Under the pieces are notes generated by a model that saw nothing but the letters and a program-made list of their open reading frames with translations, searched no databases and was not told the origin of the DNA. The position numbers and the translations under genes were made by a program. Below are positions 29,954 to 39,108 of a DNA stretch of 64,000 nt, piece after piece. Position 1 is the stretch's first letter. Every line of letters begins with the position of its first letter. The DNA comes from Bradyrhizobium nivariense (lineage in GTDB: Bacteria > Pseudomonadota > Alphaproteobacteria > Rhizobiales > Xanthobacteraceae): the NCBI RefSeq assembly GCF_029846715.1, contig NZ_JARVWW010000033.1, positions 1-64,000 of the forward strand. Reading direction: 5' to 3'.

Positions 29954-29985
29954 CCATGATATACAAAATTTATTGTATATCATGG
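29954..29985. promoter_or_regulatory. Toxin-antitoxin operator palindrome
   Basis: Perfect 13-base arms (29954-29966 and 29973-29985; ATGATATACAA core) around a 6-base AT spacer, immediately before the antitoxin start. It is an obvious binding site for the AbrB-type antitoxin dimer and so for autoregulation of the operon. The TATAC boxes may also overlap the -10. Confidence 0.75.
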
Positions 29986-30097
29986 GATATATATCAGTGG
30001 AATTCAAGGCGCCCGCAGGCCCTTACGGATGCTCCCAGGTGGGGTCGGCTGGTCTCGCTCGGACAGAATACAGGAAGGGCGAAGGGCTTGCCCGCCC

Positions 30098-31705
30098 TTA
30101 CTTCACCGCCCCAAACCGGCTGTCGAATGAGTTCGACGACACCACCGGCGCGGCTCCCATGATCTGGGTCGCTTCACCCGCGCCATCCGACACCGACGGC
30201 TTCAGCGCCGGGCGCGTCGCGGCGAGGCGGGTGTCGGGCTTCGCCGGCTCGGCGGGCTTGGCGGCCACAGTCGGCTTCGGCGCGTCCTTGGTGGTATCGC
30301 GGCCGGGCACGAACCGGGTCACCGCGGCCTTCAGTCGGGACGCTGCGGTGGGCGGCGTTGTCGATGTCGCGGCCGGGGCGACAGATGCTGTGGCCTGCGG
30401 CGGAGGCGTGGTCGCCGTGGTGTCGGCGGTGCCCATGCCCATCTTGCGGCCGAGGTTGGAGAAGAAGCCGCCCTGCGATTTCTCTTGGGATTTCTCGGCC
30501 GGAGCAGCGATGGCGACGCGGGAGTTGGCGGCGGGTGCGCTGACGGCGACGACCGGTTCTTCCTGCGGCGAGGGCGCGGCGGCATCGAGATTCGGCTTCG
30601 GCGGATTGACGTGTCCGGGGATCGTGCCCGGCGCCTTCGCCATCGCCAGCATCTGCAAGGTCGTGCCTTCGGCACCCTCCGACAAACCTGTCGAGCCTTC
30701 CGGAATCTTCGCGGCGAAAATCTTGTTCATGCCGCCGTCGATGCCGGTGTTCATGCGCGCAACCGGTGTACCGCGCGAAACCAGCTTGTTGTACTCGGCC
30801 TGGTCGCGCTGGTCCTTGTCGCGCACGGCGCTGACGATGTCCTCGGGGATCACATAGGCCGGGCACTTTGCCGAGGCGTCGAACACCGGATCGCGCTTGG
30901 CGTCGGGCGCCTTCGTCGCGTCGAAGACGTACTTCTTCTCGCAGAAATCGACCTTCGGCTCCTGCCGCGTCACCTCGAAATGGTCATAGCCTTCCTTGAT
31001 CATCTTCCAGAACGGCATGTTCGGATTGTTCCGGTGCTTGGCCATGTTCACCGGCGTCATCTTGAACGGATAGGCCTGCAGCTGGAACGCCTTCTGGCCG
31101 CCGAAGAAGGACTCGCGCCCGAGCGAATAGATCTCGGCGATCTGCTCGTCCGTCATCGCGTAGCAGCCGCGCGACGAACAATCGCCATGCACCATCAGCT
31201 GCGAGCCGCTGCGGCCCAAAGCCTTGTCGAACGCGTTCGGATAGCCCGTGTTGAACGACAGGTAGTACGCCGACTGCGGATTCATCTGGCTCGGATTGAT
31301 CGAGTAGAATCCTTCCGGCGCCTGGCGGTCGCCTTCGCGCACCTTCGGTCCGAGATCACCCGACCAACGGCAGATCGGATAGGTCTTGAGCAGCACGAAC
31401 TGGCCGTTGCGGGCCTGCTTCCAGACCTCGAGCTCGGCCTCCTGCTTGAACAGGCGGACCAGGATCGGTGATTGCAGGTCCATGTCCTTCTCGACCATCG
31501 CGGCGAGAAGTTTTGGCGGGACCGGCTGGTTGGCCTTGGCATTGGTCGCAAGCGAAACCTGGTCGGTGTCACAGCCGGCCAGCACAAAGCTGGCGGCAAG
31601 CGCCACCGAAACCAAAAACGCGCGAGCAAGCGAACGAGAAATCAAAACGGACCCCACACCGTGCCGGGCATCGCGCGCAAACCCCAATCTTGAAGCATGA
31701 TCCAA
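30098..31705 (-). CDS. L,D-transpeptidase (YkuD)-like lipoprotein
   Basis: Up to 535 residues; a GTG at 31657 or TTG at 31645 would place the start closer to the signal ISRSLARAFLVSVALAASF, which ends in a lipobox LAGC (C45). The YkuD region holds MVHGDCSSRGCYAMTD with H173 and likely catalytic C181. The second half is a long Ala/Pro/Thr-rich tail (about 330-535), probably disordered. These enzymes cross-link peptidoglycan or attach proteins to it; here it would be membrane-anchored in the periplasm. Start uncertain, family confident. Confidence 0.85.
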   Translation of the reverse strand: MDHASRLGFARDARHGVGSVLISRSLARAFLVSVALAASFVLAGCDTDQVSLATNAKANQPVPPKLLAAMVEKDMDLQSPILVRLFKQEAELEVWKQARNGQFVLLKTYPICRWSGDLGPKVREGDRQAPEGFYSINPSQMNPQSAYYLSFNTGYPNAFDKALGRSGSQLMVHGDCSSRGCYAMTDEQIAEIYSLGRESFFGGQKAFQLQAYPFKMTPVNMAKHRNNPNMPFWKMIKEGYDHFEVTRQEPKVDFCEKKYVFDATKAPDAKRDPVFDASAKCPAYVIPEDIVSAVRDKDQRDQAEYNKLVSRGTPVARMNTGIDGGMNKIFAAKIPEGSTGLSEGAEGTTLQMLAMAKAPGTIPGHVNPPKPNLDAAAPSPQEEPVVAVSAPAANSRVAIAAPAEKSQEKSQGGFFSNLGRKMGMGTADTTATTPPPQATASVAPAATSTTPPTAASRLKAAVTRFVPGRDTTKDAPKPTVAAKPAEPAKPDTRLAATRPALKPSVSDGAGEATQIMGAAPVVSSNSFDSRFGAVK

Positions 31706-32143
31706 CCGGAGACCCGGACCCGTCGCAACGGGCTTTTTCAGATCACGCTCCAGCGCTTATGCCCTGAAGCCATTGATTAAAATTCTAACCTCTGGGTCAT
31801 GTGGTCGCAACCCGAGCGGGGATCACGAGCCCGTTGGCCCAAAGGTGTGGTCAACGAAGACTTAAACTGGGCCGCAACTTGGGCCTTGCGGCCAAACCAG
31901 TACTGAGATCGCCGATTTGGGCAAAAAAAGGGTTAACGCGGGGTTACCGGGGGCTGGGCGGTTTGGCCGGGCCTCAAATTCAGTGTCGTCCTGGCGAAAG
32001 CCAGGACCCATAACCCCAGTGCGCAATTTGGCGAAGATCCGCCGTCTGGTACTCCCATCGTCTCCAATCGAGAGATTCCGCGGTCTGGGTCCTGGCTTTC
32101 GCCAGGACCACGGCGGAGGGTGACACCCCCAAATCGGCCCGAA
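31706..32143. other. Intergenic region with R1 repeat
   Basis: About 440 bases between the transpeptidase and accA. The right part is an R1 repeat (31984-32111); the left part shows no gene or RNA that I recognise and must include the transpeptidase promoter. Confidence 0.5.
31984..32111. repeat. Long palindromic repeat, family R1
   Basis: Outer arms TGTCGTCCTGGCGAAAGCCA and its inverted partner near 32088-32110, with an inner TTTGGCGAAGATCC segment shared with the copy at 55682-55814. Lies 33 bases beyond the accA stop, so it may also act as its transcript end. Confidence 0.75.
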
Positions 32144-33106
32144 TCAGCCCAGTTTTCGGCCGATATCGAGAAATTTCTGCCGCCGCTGCTTGCGGACGGC
32201 GTCGCCGTCGAGGCCGCGGAGCTCGTCAAAAGCCTTGGCGATGGCGTCGCCCGTGGTGGCGATCATGGCGGCGGGGTCGCGATGGGCGCCGCCTGCCGGC
32301 TCCTTCAAAATGCTGTCGATCACGCCGAAGCGGAGCATGTCCTGGGCGGTGATCTTCATGTTGTTGGCGGCTTCCTGCGCCTTGGTGCCGTCGCGCCAGA
32401 GGATCGAGGAGGCGGCCTCGGGCGAGATCACGCTGTAGATGGCGTGCTCCAGCATCAGCACCTTGTTGGCGGTGGTGATCGCGATAGCGCCGCCCGACAT
32501 GCCCTCGCCGGTGATGATGGCGACGTTCGGCACGGTCAGCGCCAGGCAGGCATCGGTCGAGCGCGCGATGGCCTCGGCCTGGCCACGCTCTTCCGCACCG
32601 ATGCCGGGATAGGCGCCGGCGGAATCGGCGAGCGTCAGCACCGGCAGACCGAAGCGCTCGGCCATCTCCATCAGCCGCACGCATTTGCGATAACCCTCGG
32701 GCCGCGCCATGCCGAAATTATGCTTGATGCGGCTCTCGGTGGAATCGCCCTTTTCCTGGCCCATCACGCAGATGGCCTCGCCGCGGAAGCGGCCGAAGCC
32801 GGCCACCAGCGCCTCGTCCTCGCCGAACTTGCGGTCGCCGGCGAGCGGGGTGAACTCGGTGATCAGGCCCTTGATGAAGTCGTTGAAATGCGGCCGCTGC
32901 GGATGCCGCGCCACCAGCGTCTTTTGCCACGGCGTCAGGTTCAGATAGAGGTCGGCCAGCGCCTGCGCCGCCTTGTCCTCGATCCGCCCGATCTCATCAG
33001 TGATGTCGCTGCCGGAGGCCGCAAGCGTCCGCAATTCGTCGAGCTTGGAATCGAGCTCGGCGACGGGCTTTTCGAAATCGAGGTAGCTGCGCATCTGGTC
33101 TTGCAT
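32144..33106 (-). CDS. accA: Acetyl-CoA carboxylase carboxyltransferase subunit alpha
   Basis: 320 residues from ATG 33106, the usual length; the longer frame to 33232 adds 42 residues unlike the family. Transfers the carboxyl group from biotin to acetyl-CoA, giving malonyl-CoA for fatty acid synthesis, together with AccD. Motifs: YLDFEKPVAELDSKLDELR at the start, GDRKFGEDEALVAG, ADSAGAYPGIGAEERGQAEAI and GEGMSGGAIAI. Confidence 0.96.
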   Translation of the reverse strand: MQDQMRSYLDFEKPVAELDSKLDELRTLAASGSDITDEIGRIEDKAAQALADLYLNLTPWQKTLVARHPQRPHFNDFIKGLITEFTPLAGDRKFGEDEALVAGFGRFRGEAICVMGQEKGDSTESRIKHNFGMARPEGYRKCVRLMEMAERFGLPVLTLADSAGAYPGIGAEERGQAEAIARSTDACLALTVPNVAIITGEGMSGGAIAITTANKVLMLEHAIYSVISPEAASSILWRDGTKAQEAANNMKITAQDMLRFGVIDSILKEPAGGAHRDPAAMIATTGDAIAKAFDELRGLDGDAVRKQRRQKFLDIGRKLG

Positions 33107-33423
33107 CAACTCAATATAGGGAGGACGGGGCGAGGCGGCGAAGCGGATTCGATGTCGCGGAAAGAAGTGTAGGTTTGTCAATGAGTTGGCTTGTGTGCTC
33201 GCAGGGCACCGCCAAATCAATCGTGAGGCCACGGCTCTTTCTGCGGAGATGTGGCCGAAGTCAAGGCGGTTTCACCGTCGTTCCAGCTGAGCTCCCGTGT
33301 CCCGGACGCGCTGCAGCGCTTCTTCAGCGCTGCTGCGCAGAACCGGGACCCAGCAAGCGACATGGGCCCCGGCTCAGCAGCGCACCGTCTCACGCTGCGC
33401 TGCGTCCGGGGTGCGAGACCTGT
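33107..33423. other. accA-xerD gap with inverted repeat
   Basis: About 320 bases. Roughly 33294-33412 is a GC-rich imperfect inverted repeat (GTCCCGGACGCG at one end, TGCGTCCGGGG at the other), similar in feel to the other intergenic repeats. No gene is recognised. The accA promoter should be near its left end. Confidence 0.5.
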
Positions 33424-34392
33424 TTACTTCTCCGCCAGCGGGTGCAGGTCGCGGACCAGGCTCTTCAGCCGCTCCTCGACCACGTGGGTGTAGATCTGGG
33501 TCGTCGAGATGTCGGTGTGGCCGAGCAGTGTCTGCACGATGCGCAAATCGGCGCCGTTGTGCAGGAGATGACTGGCGAAGGCGTGGCGTAGCACGTGTGG
33601 GGAGACCAGCCGGGCTTGAAGCCCCGAGGCGACCGCGAGCTCCTTCAAGTCGCGGCCAAAATGCTGCCGCGTCAGATGCCCGCTCTCGCCGAACGAGGGG
33701 AACAACCATTTCGAGGCCGCCACGCTGTTCTTCTTGTCCGTCTTGTTGTTTTCCTTGGCGGCCTCCGTCGCCGCGAGATAATCGGCCATCGCCTGCCGCG
33801 AGGCCTCGTTGAGCGGCACCAGCCGTTCCTTGTTGCCCTTGCCGCGCACCACGATCATGCGGGCGTCGCGCTTCGCGGCCGTGCGCGGCAGCGCCACCAG
33901 CTCGGAGACGCGCAGGCCGGTGGCGTAGAGCACCTCGAGCAGGCAATAGAGTCTCAGAGCGCGCAGCCGTTTCGAGGGCGAAGCATCCTCCGCCTCGCTC
34001 AACTCCTTGGCGCGGCGGAGCATGCGGTCGACATCCGCGATCGAGAGCACCTTCGGCAGGCCGCGGCCGCGCTTGGGGCCGGACAGGATCGCCGCGGGAT
34101 CGTCGGTTCTGATCCGTTCGTTCAGGAGGAAACGGTAGAGATGCCGCATCGCCGACAGCCGCCGCGCGACGCTGGTGGACTTGAAGCCGCGCGTATCGAG
34201 ATCGGCGAGATAGTCGCGCAGCGTCTGCGTCGCCGCGTCTGCAAATGTATGGCCGACGCGGCCGAGAAACTCGGAGAAATCGGTGAGGTCGCGGCGGTAG
34301 GCATCGAGCGTATTGGGGCCGGCGCCCTGTTCCGCCGCGAGCATGTCGAGGAACAGGCCGGTGAGCTTGGCATCTGAGGGCTTTGCACGCAT
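33424..34392 (-). CDS. xerD: Tyrosine recombinase XerD
   Basis: 322 residues. N-terminal SAM-like core-binding domain (about 10-95) and C-terminal catalytic domain with R161 (GLRVSEL), H266 and R269 (HVLRHAF), H292 (LGHTDI) and nucleophile Y301 (YTHV). With XerC it resolves chromosome dimers at dif. A 20-odd-residue insertion (AAKENNKTDKKN) lies between the catalytic motifs. It follows the aroK region on the opposite strand, a common Bradyrhizobium order. Confidence 0.93.
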   Translation of the reverse strand: MRAKPSDAKLTGLFLDMLAAEQGAGPNTLDAYRRDLTDFSEFLGRVGHTFADAATQTLRDYLADLDTRGFKSTSVARRLSAMRHLYRFLLNERIRTDDPAAILSGPKRGRGLPKVLSIADVDRMLRRAKELSEAEDASPSKRLRALRLYCLLEVLYATGLRVSELVALPRTAAKRDARMIVVRGKGNKERLVPLNEASRQAMADYLAATEAAKENNKTDKKNSVAASKWLFPSFGESGHLTRQHFGRDLKELAVASGLQARLVSPHVLRHAFASHLLHNGADLRIVQTLLGHTDISTTQIYTHVVEERLKSLVRDLHPLAEK

Positions 34393-34409
34393 GCCCGGCA
34401 GCCTAGCTC

Positions 34410-34619
34410 CTATTTCTTGAGAAACTTGTCCGGCGGGATCGTCACCGTCATTTCCCGCGGCTTGGGATTGACGAAGTTCGCCAGCGCGAAGACCGCGCCA
34501 TAGACGATGCCGGCGATCACGGCGACGACCGTCAGAAAGCGGAACAGGCTGGGCATCGGCAAGATCTCGGAGAGGGTCTCGGTCAGGGGCTTGGCGGGCA
34601 AATTAACCAATGAAATCAT
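34410..34619 (-). CDS. Small hypothetical membrane protein
   Basis: 69 residues from ATG 34619, or 48 from the ATG at 34556. One hydrophobic helix (FLTVVAVIAGIVYGAVFALANFV) followed by a short polar tail NPKPREMTVTIPPDKF. Divergent from aroK and 17 bases before xerD on the same strand. No function known. Confidence 0.7.
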   Translation of the reverse strand: MISLVNLPAKPLTETLSEILPMPSLFRFLTVVAVIAGIVYGAVFALANFVNPKPREMTVTIPPDKFLKK

Positions 34620-34740
34620 CCAACACGTTCGCCGTTTCGTGGCAAGAGTCCTCTGGCGAGGGCCCCTGCGGGGTCGTATAGGTGGCCAAAGGATGCCGCC
34701 TTTGGCGGCAGATCGAGCGAGACCCAATCGAGCGAGACAA

Positions 34741-35364
34741 ATGTCCGACGCCGCGTTGCCGATCCAAGCTTCGCCTGAGGCCGACATCCTGTCGGCGCTC
34801 GGGACGCGCTCGATCGTGCTCGTCGGCATGATGGGGGTCGGCAAATCCACCATCGGCCGCCGCATGGCGGCCCGGCTCAAGCTCCCCTTCGTCGACGCCG
34901 ACACCGAGATCGAGGCGGCGGCCGGCATGAGCATACCGGAAATCTTCGAACGCCACGGCGAGCCGCATTTCCGCGACGGCGAGGCCCGCGTGATCGCGCG
35001 TCTGCTCGACGGCGGCCCCATCGTGCTGGCGACCGGCGGCGGCGCCTTCATGCGCGAGGAGACGCGGGGCCGCATCGCGGCGAAGGCGATCTCGATCTGG
35101 CTCAAGGCCGATCCTGATGTCATCATGCGCCGGGTGCGCCGGCGCGCCGACCGTCCGCTGCTCCAGACCGCCGATCCCGAAGGAACCGTGACGCGCCTGC
35201 TCACCGAGCGCGAGCCGATCTACGGCAATGCCGACCTCACCATTGCCTCGCGCGACGTGCCGCACGACAAGATCGTCGAGGAGACCATCGAGACGCTGCG
35301 CGCGCATCTTTGCGGCGAACGGGCGTCCCCGCCACCAGCCGACGTCGCGAGTGCCGTACGATGA
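34741..35364 (+). CDS. aroK: Shikimate kinase
   Basis: Phosphorylates shikimate in the chorismate pathway. 207 residues from ATG 34741. P-loop MMGVGKSTIGRRMA, shikimate-binding DADTEIE and FRDGEARVI, and the ATGGGAF motif. Its stop overlaps the aroB start (ATGA), so the two are coupled. Confidence 0.95.
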   Translation: MSDAALPIQASPEADILSALGTRSIVLVGMMGVGKSTIGRRMAARLKLPFVDADTEIEAAAGMSIPEIFERHGEPHFRDGEARVIARLLDGGPIVLATGGGAFMREETRGRIAAKAISIWLKADPDVIMRRVRRRADRPLLQTADPEGTVTRLLTEREPIYGNADLTIASRDVPHDKIVEETIETLRAHLCGERASPPPADVASAVR

Positions 35365-36509
35365 CCGCGCCTTTGAAACATTCCGATCCTGTCAACGTGG
35401 AGGTCGCGCTCGGCGACCGCGCCTATGACATCGTCATCGGCCGCGGCGTGCTGGCCTCGCTCGGCGAACGGGTCGCGCGTTTGCGCCCCGGCGTGCGCAC
35501 CGCGATCGTGACGGATCGCACCGTTGCGAAATACTGGCTCGAACCCGCCGAGGCCTCGCTCGCAGCCGCGGGTATTCCGACATCGCGCATCGTCGTCGAG
35601 GAAGGCGAGATCTCCAAAACCTACGCCGGCCTCGAAAAGGTCAGCGAAGCCCTGATCGCCGCAAAAATCGAGCGCAACGATCTCGTCATCGCGCTCGGGG
35701 GTGGCGTTGTCGGCGATCTCGCCGGCTTTGCCGCCGCGATCCTGCGCCGCGGCGTCGATTTCGTGCAGGTGCCGACCTCGCTCCTGGCACAGGTCGATTC
35801 CTCCGTCGGCGGCAAGACCGGCATCAACTCGCCGCAGGGCAAGAACCTGCTCGGCGCCTTCCACCAGCCGGTGCTGGTCATCGCCGACACCGCCGTGCTC
35901 GACACGCTGTCGCCGCGGCAATTCCGTGCCGGATATGCCGAGGTCGCCAAATACGGCGTGCTCGGTGACGAGACCTTCTTCACCTGGCTGGAGAAGAACC
36001 ATTCCGACATCTCCAGGGGCGGCTCGGCGCGCGAGCATGCGATCGCGACCTCCTGCCGCGCCAAGGCCGGCGTCGTCTCGCGCGACGAGCGCGAAACCGG
36101 CGAGCGTGCGCTTCTCAATCTCGGTCACACTTTCGGTCACGCGCTGGAGGTGGCGACCGGCTTCTCCGATCGCCTGTTCCACGGCGAGGGCGTTGCGATC
36201 GGCATGACGCTGGCGGCGCAGTTCTCGGCCAGGCTCGGCATGATCGGCGAAGCGGATGCGGCGCGAGTCGAACGGCATCTGATTGACGCCGGCCTGCCGA
36301 CGCGCTTGCAGGACATCGCGGGATTCGCGCAGGAAGGGCTTGCCGATGCCGACGCGCTGATGGCGCTGATGGCGCAGGACAAGAAGGTCAAGCGCGGCAA
36401 GCTCACCTTCATCCTGCTGGAGGCTGTGGGGCGCGCTGTGATCGCGAAGGACGTCGAGCCTGCTCCGGTGCGCGACTTCCTCAAGGACAAGCTCGCCCAC
36501 AAGGCGTGA
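35361..36509 (+). CDS. aroB: 3-dehydroquinate synthase
   Basis: Second step of the shikimate pathway (DAHP to 3-dehydroquinate; NAD and a divalent metal needed). 382 residues. GGGVVGDLAGFAAA (NAD-binding), LLAQVDSSVGGKTGIN, and metal ligands in NLGHTFGHALE and FHGEGVAIGM are present. Coupled to aroK by a 4-base overlap. Confidence 0.96.
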   Translation: MTAPLKHSDPVNVEVALGDRAYDIVIGRGVLASLGERVARLRPGVRTAIVTDRTVAKYWLEPAEASLAAAGIPTSRIVVEEGEISKTYAGLEKVSEALIAAKIERNDLVIALGGGVVGDLAGFAAAILRRGVDFVQVPTSLLAQVDSSVGGKTGINSPQGKNLLGAFHQPVLVIADTAVLDTLSPRQFRAGYAEVAKYGVLGDETFFTWLEKNHSDISRGGSAREHAIATSCRAKAGVVSRDERETGERALLNLGHTFGHALEVATGFSDRLFHGEGVAIGMTLAAQFSARLGMIGEADAARVERHLIDAGLPTRLQDIAGFAQEGLADADALMALMAQDKKVKRGKLTFILLEAVGRAVIAKDVEPAPVRDFLKDKLAHKA

Positions 36510-36528
36510 CACGCGGCTGAACGGCCAA

Positions 36529-36580
36529 AGCGTTTTCGAGCGAAGTGGGTACCGGTTCGCGTCACGAAAACGCGTCAAGA
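36529..36580. repeat. Short palindromic repeat, family R3
   Basis: Near-identical to 24551-24608, again ending just upstream of a start codon, here that of the CBS-domain membrane protein. Outer GCGTTTTCG and CGAAAACGC are inverted. Confidence 0.75.
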
Positions 36581-36598
36581 AAGAAACCAGAGTGGTTC

Positions 36599-37903
36599 AT
36601 GGATTGGCTCGGATTCACCATCGTCATTCTCTGCCTGCTCGTCTCCGGCTTCTTCGCTGCGAGCGAGACCGCGCTGACCGGCGCCTCGCGCGCCAGCATG
36701 CTGCGGCTCTCCAAGCAGGGTAATCGCGACGCCGACGTGGTCTCGCAGCTGCTCGACATGCGCGAGCGCTTGATCGGCGCGCTGCTGCTCGGCAACAACA
36801 TCGCCAACATCAGTGCATCGGCGCTGGCCACCAGCATCTTCACCGCCTGGTTCGGCGATGTCGGCGTGCTCTACGCCACCGGCTTGATGACGGCCCTGGT
36901 CGTGATCTTCGCCGAGGTGCTGCCCAAGACCATCGCGATCAACGCGCCCGACCGCATGGCGCTTGCGGTGGCGCGCCCGATGCGGCTGACGATGTATGTG
37001 CTGGGGCCGCTGCTGCGGATCGTGGAAGTCATCGTGCGCCTGTTGATGCGCCTGTTTGGCCTCGCCGGCGAGCACCAGGCGATCCTGTCGCCGACCGAAC
37101 GCCTGCGCGGCGCGGTCGACCTGTTGCATCACGAGGGCAAGGTCGAGAAGCACGACCGCGACATGCTCGGCGGCCTGCTCGATCTGCGCGAGCTCCAGGT
37201 CTCCGACGTCATGATCCATCGTACCGAGATGATGATGATCAACGCCGACCTGCCGCCGGAAGAGCTGGTGCGCGAGGTGCTGGCGACCGAATACACTCGC
37301 ATTCCGTTGTGGCGCGAGAAGCCGGAAAACATCATCGGCGTGCTCCACGCCAAGGATCTGCTGCGCGCGATCCGCGCCGCCGACGGCGACACCTCGCGCA
37401 TTGACGTCTCCACCATCGCGCTGCCGCCCTGGTTCGTGCCGGAGATGCGGCCCGTGTCCGAGCAGCTCAAGGCGTTCCGGCGCCGCAAGACCCATTTCGC
37501 GCTGGTGGTCGACGAGTACGGCGAAGTCGAAGGTCTTGTGACGCTGGAGGACATTCTGGAGGAGATCGTCGGCGACATCTCCGACGAGCACGACGTCGTG
37601 GTCGCGGGCGTGCGCGCCCAGCCGGACGGCTCGGTCGTCGTGGACGGCTCGGTGCCGATCCGCGACCTCAACCGCGCCCTGGATTGGCACCTGCCCGACG
37701 AAGAGGCCACCACGGTTGCCGGCCTCGTCATTCACGAGGCGCGCTCGATCCCCGACCGCGGCCAAAGTTTCACCTTCCACGGCTTCCGCTTCCGCGTCCT
37801 CCGCCGCGAACGCAACCGCATCACCGCGCTCCGTATTTCACCGGTGCCGCGCGAGACGGAAATGGAGGAAGCCAAGCGGAGGCGGGCCGGGACGTCGTTT
37901 TGA
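36599..37903 (+). CDS. HlyC/CorC-family (UPF0053) membrane protein with CBS pair
   Basis: 434 residues from ATG 36599. An N-terminal CNNM/DUF21 membrane domain (about 1-185, with FFAASETALTGAS), a CBS pair (about 200-320, with EYTRIPLWREKPENIIGVLHAKDLL), and a C-terminal CorC_HlyC domain (about 340-420). Related proteins transport or sense magnesium/cobalt. The function here is inferred only from family. Confidence 0.92.
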   Translation: MDWLGFTIVILCLLVSGFFAASETALTGASRASMLRLSKQGNRDADVVSQLLDMRERLIGALLLGNNIANISASALATSIFTAWFGDVGVLYATGLMTALVVIFAEVLPKTIAINAPDRMALAVARPMRLTMYVLGPLLRIVEVIVRLLMRLFGLAGEHQAILSPTERLRGAVDLLHHEGKVEKHDRDMLGGLLDLRELQVSDVMIHRTEMMMINADLPPEELVREVLATEYTRIPLWREKPENIIGVLHAKDLLRAIRAADGDTSRIDVSTIALPPWFVPEMRPVSEQLKAFRRRKTHFALVVDEYGEVEGLVTLEDILEEIVGDISDEHDVVVAGVRAQPDGSVVVDGSVPIRDLNRALDWHLPDEEATTVAGLVIHEARSIPDRGQSFTFHGFRFRVLRRERNRITALRISPVPRETEMEEAKRRRAGTSF

Positions 37904-37910
37904 CGCACCG

Positions 37911-38014
37911 TGTCATCGTCCGCGAAGGCGGACGATCCAGTACGCCGCGGCGGTTCGCTTCCTGCCGTACTGCCGCGGAGTACTGGATGCCCCGCCTGCG
38001 CGGGGCATGACAGC
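37911..38014. repeat. Palindromic repeat, family R2
   Basis: GTCATCGTCCGCG hairpin, GATCCAGTACGCCGCGG, spacer, TACTGGATGCCCCGC, GCGGGGCATGACAGCGG. It fills the gap between the convergent CorC-like and bolA genes. Confidence 0.75.
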
Positions 38015-38020
38015 GGAGTT

Positions 38021-38305
38021 TTACGTCCCGCCTTCCCCCGGCGCCTGCGCGTGGATCGCCAGCGCGTGCACGCTGCCGGAGAGTTCCGCGGCCAGCGCCG
38101 AATTTATCATGCGGTGGCGATCGACCCGGCTCTTCCCTTTGAAGGCCTGAGACACGATATAAACGCGGAAGTGCGTCTCGCCGCCCGGCCGATGGCCGGC
38201 GTGGCCCTCATGCAAATGTGACTCGTCGACGACCTGCAGGCTTTCCGGTGTGAAAGCTTCCTGCAACTTGTTGCTGATAGTGTCTCTGATGGCCATCTGG
38301 GTCAT
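38021..38305 (-). CDS. BolA family protein
   Basis: 94 residues; an internal ATG at 38296 would give 91. BolA core: QVVDESHLHEGHAG ... ETHFRVYIVSQAFKGKSRVDRHRMINSALAAEL, including the conserved HR and the loop that with monothiol glutaredoxins binds a [2Fe-2S] cluster. Role in iron homeostasis or envelope stress. Divergent from the J-domain gene with 145 bases between. Confidence 0.93.
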   Translation of the reverse strand: MTQMAIRDTISNKLQEAFTPESLQVVDESHLHEGHAGHRPGGETHFRVYIVSQAFKGKSRVDRHRMINSALAAELSGSVHALAIHAQAPGEGGT

Positions 38306-38450
38306 TACGGTGCGAGATCGCTCTCCGTTATTTGCATAGGCCGCCTCTGGCGGCCGTTCAAGGACGCCTCAGCATAGCTTCGGCCATGCTTTTCAGCTAA
38401 TTGCAATGTCAAGACTTGAAGGTTTTCGCATTGCGTAGTCAAAGTCAGCC

Positions 38451-39086
38451 ATGCCGATCGATTCATCAAAGTTCTTCGACTCCATCCGGGTCAAGCCGAA
38501 AGGTAAGCAGCCGGAAGTGAAGCCGCGCGACGCCGTGGTCAACTGCGAATGGACCGGGTGTCAGAACAAGGGCGCCCATCGCGCGCCCAAAGGTCGCGAC
38601 AATCAGCGTGAGTACTGGCACTTCTGCCTGAATCACGTGCGGGAGTACAACCAGAACTACAATTTCTTCTCCGGCATGAATGCTGACGCGGTCGCGCGCT
38701 ATCAGAAAGATGCGCTGACCGGCCATCGTCCGACCTGGAAGATGGGCGCCAATGGCGGCGTCAAGAAGGGCGCGGAAGCCGAGATCGACAGCGCCTTCGA
38801 TCCGTTCAGCATGTTCCAGGAGCTCAACGGCCGCTCCGGCTGGCGCGCCGGCCCGCAGGCCGCGCCCAAGGCCGAGACGCGCAAGATCATGAACGCCGAG
38901 CGCAAGGCGCTCCAGGTGATGGGCCTCGGCCCCGAGTCTACGCTCGCCGACGTCAAGTCCAAGTACAAGGCGCTGGTCAAGCAGCACCACCCCGACGCCA
39001 ATGGCGGCGACCGCTCGACCGAAGACCGCCTGATCGAGATCATCAAGGCGTATAATTATCTGAAGACCGTGGTGCGGGAGGCGTAG
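38451..39086 (+). CDS. J-domain protein
   Basis: 211 residues. A C-terminal J domain (about 150-211) with the invariant HPD in KQHHPDANGG stimulates DnaK ATPase in the family. The N-terminal half carries a conserved C-x4-C pattern, CEWTGCQNKGAHRAPKG, and WHFCLNHVREYNQNYNFF, which may bind metal. This layout is typical of a DnaJ-like family in Hyphomicrobiales with unknown client. Confidence 0.9.
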   Translation: MPIDSSKFFDSIRVKPKGKQPEVKPRDAVVNCEWTGCQNKGAHRAPKGRDNQREYWHFCLNHVREYNQNYNFFSGMNADAVARYQKDALTGHRPTWKMGANGGVKKGAEAEIDSAFDPFSMFQELNGRSGWRAGPQAAPKAETRKIMNAERKALQVMGLGPESTLADVKSKYKALVKQHHPDANGGDRSTEDRLIEIIKAYNYLKTVVREA

Positions 39087-39108
39087 GCCTCACGCCGGCC
39101 CCCATTCC

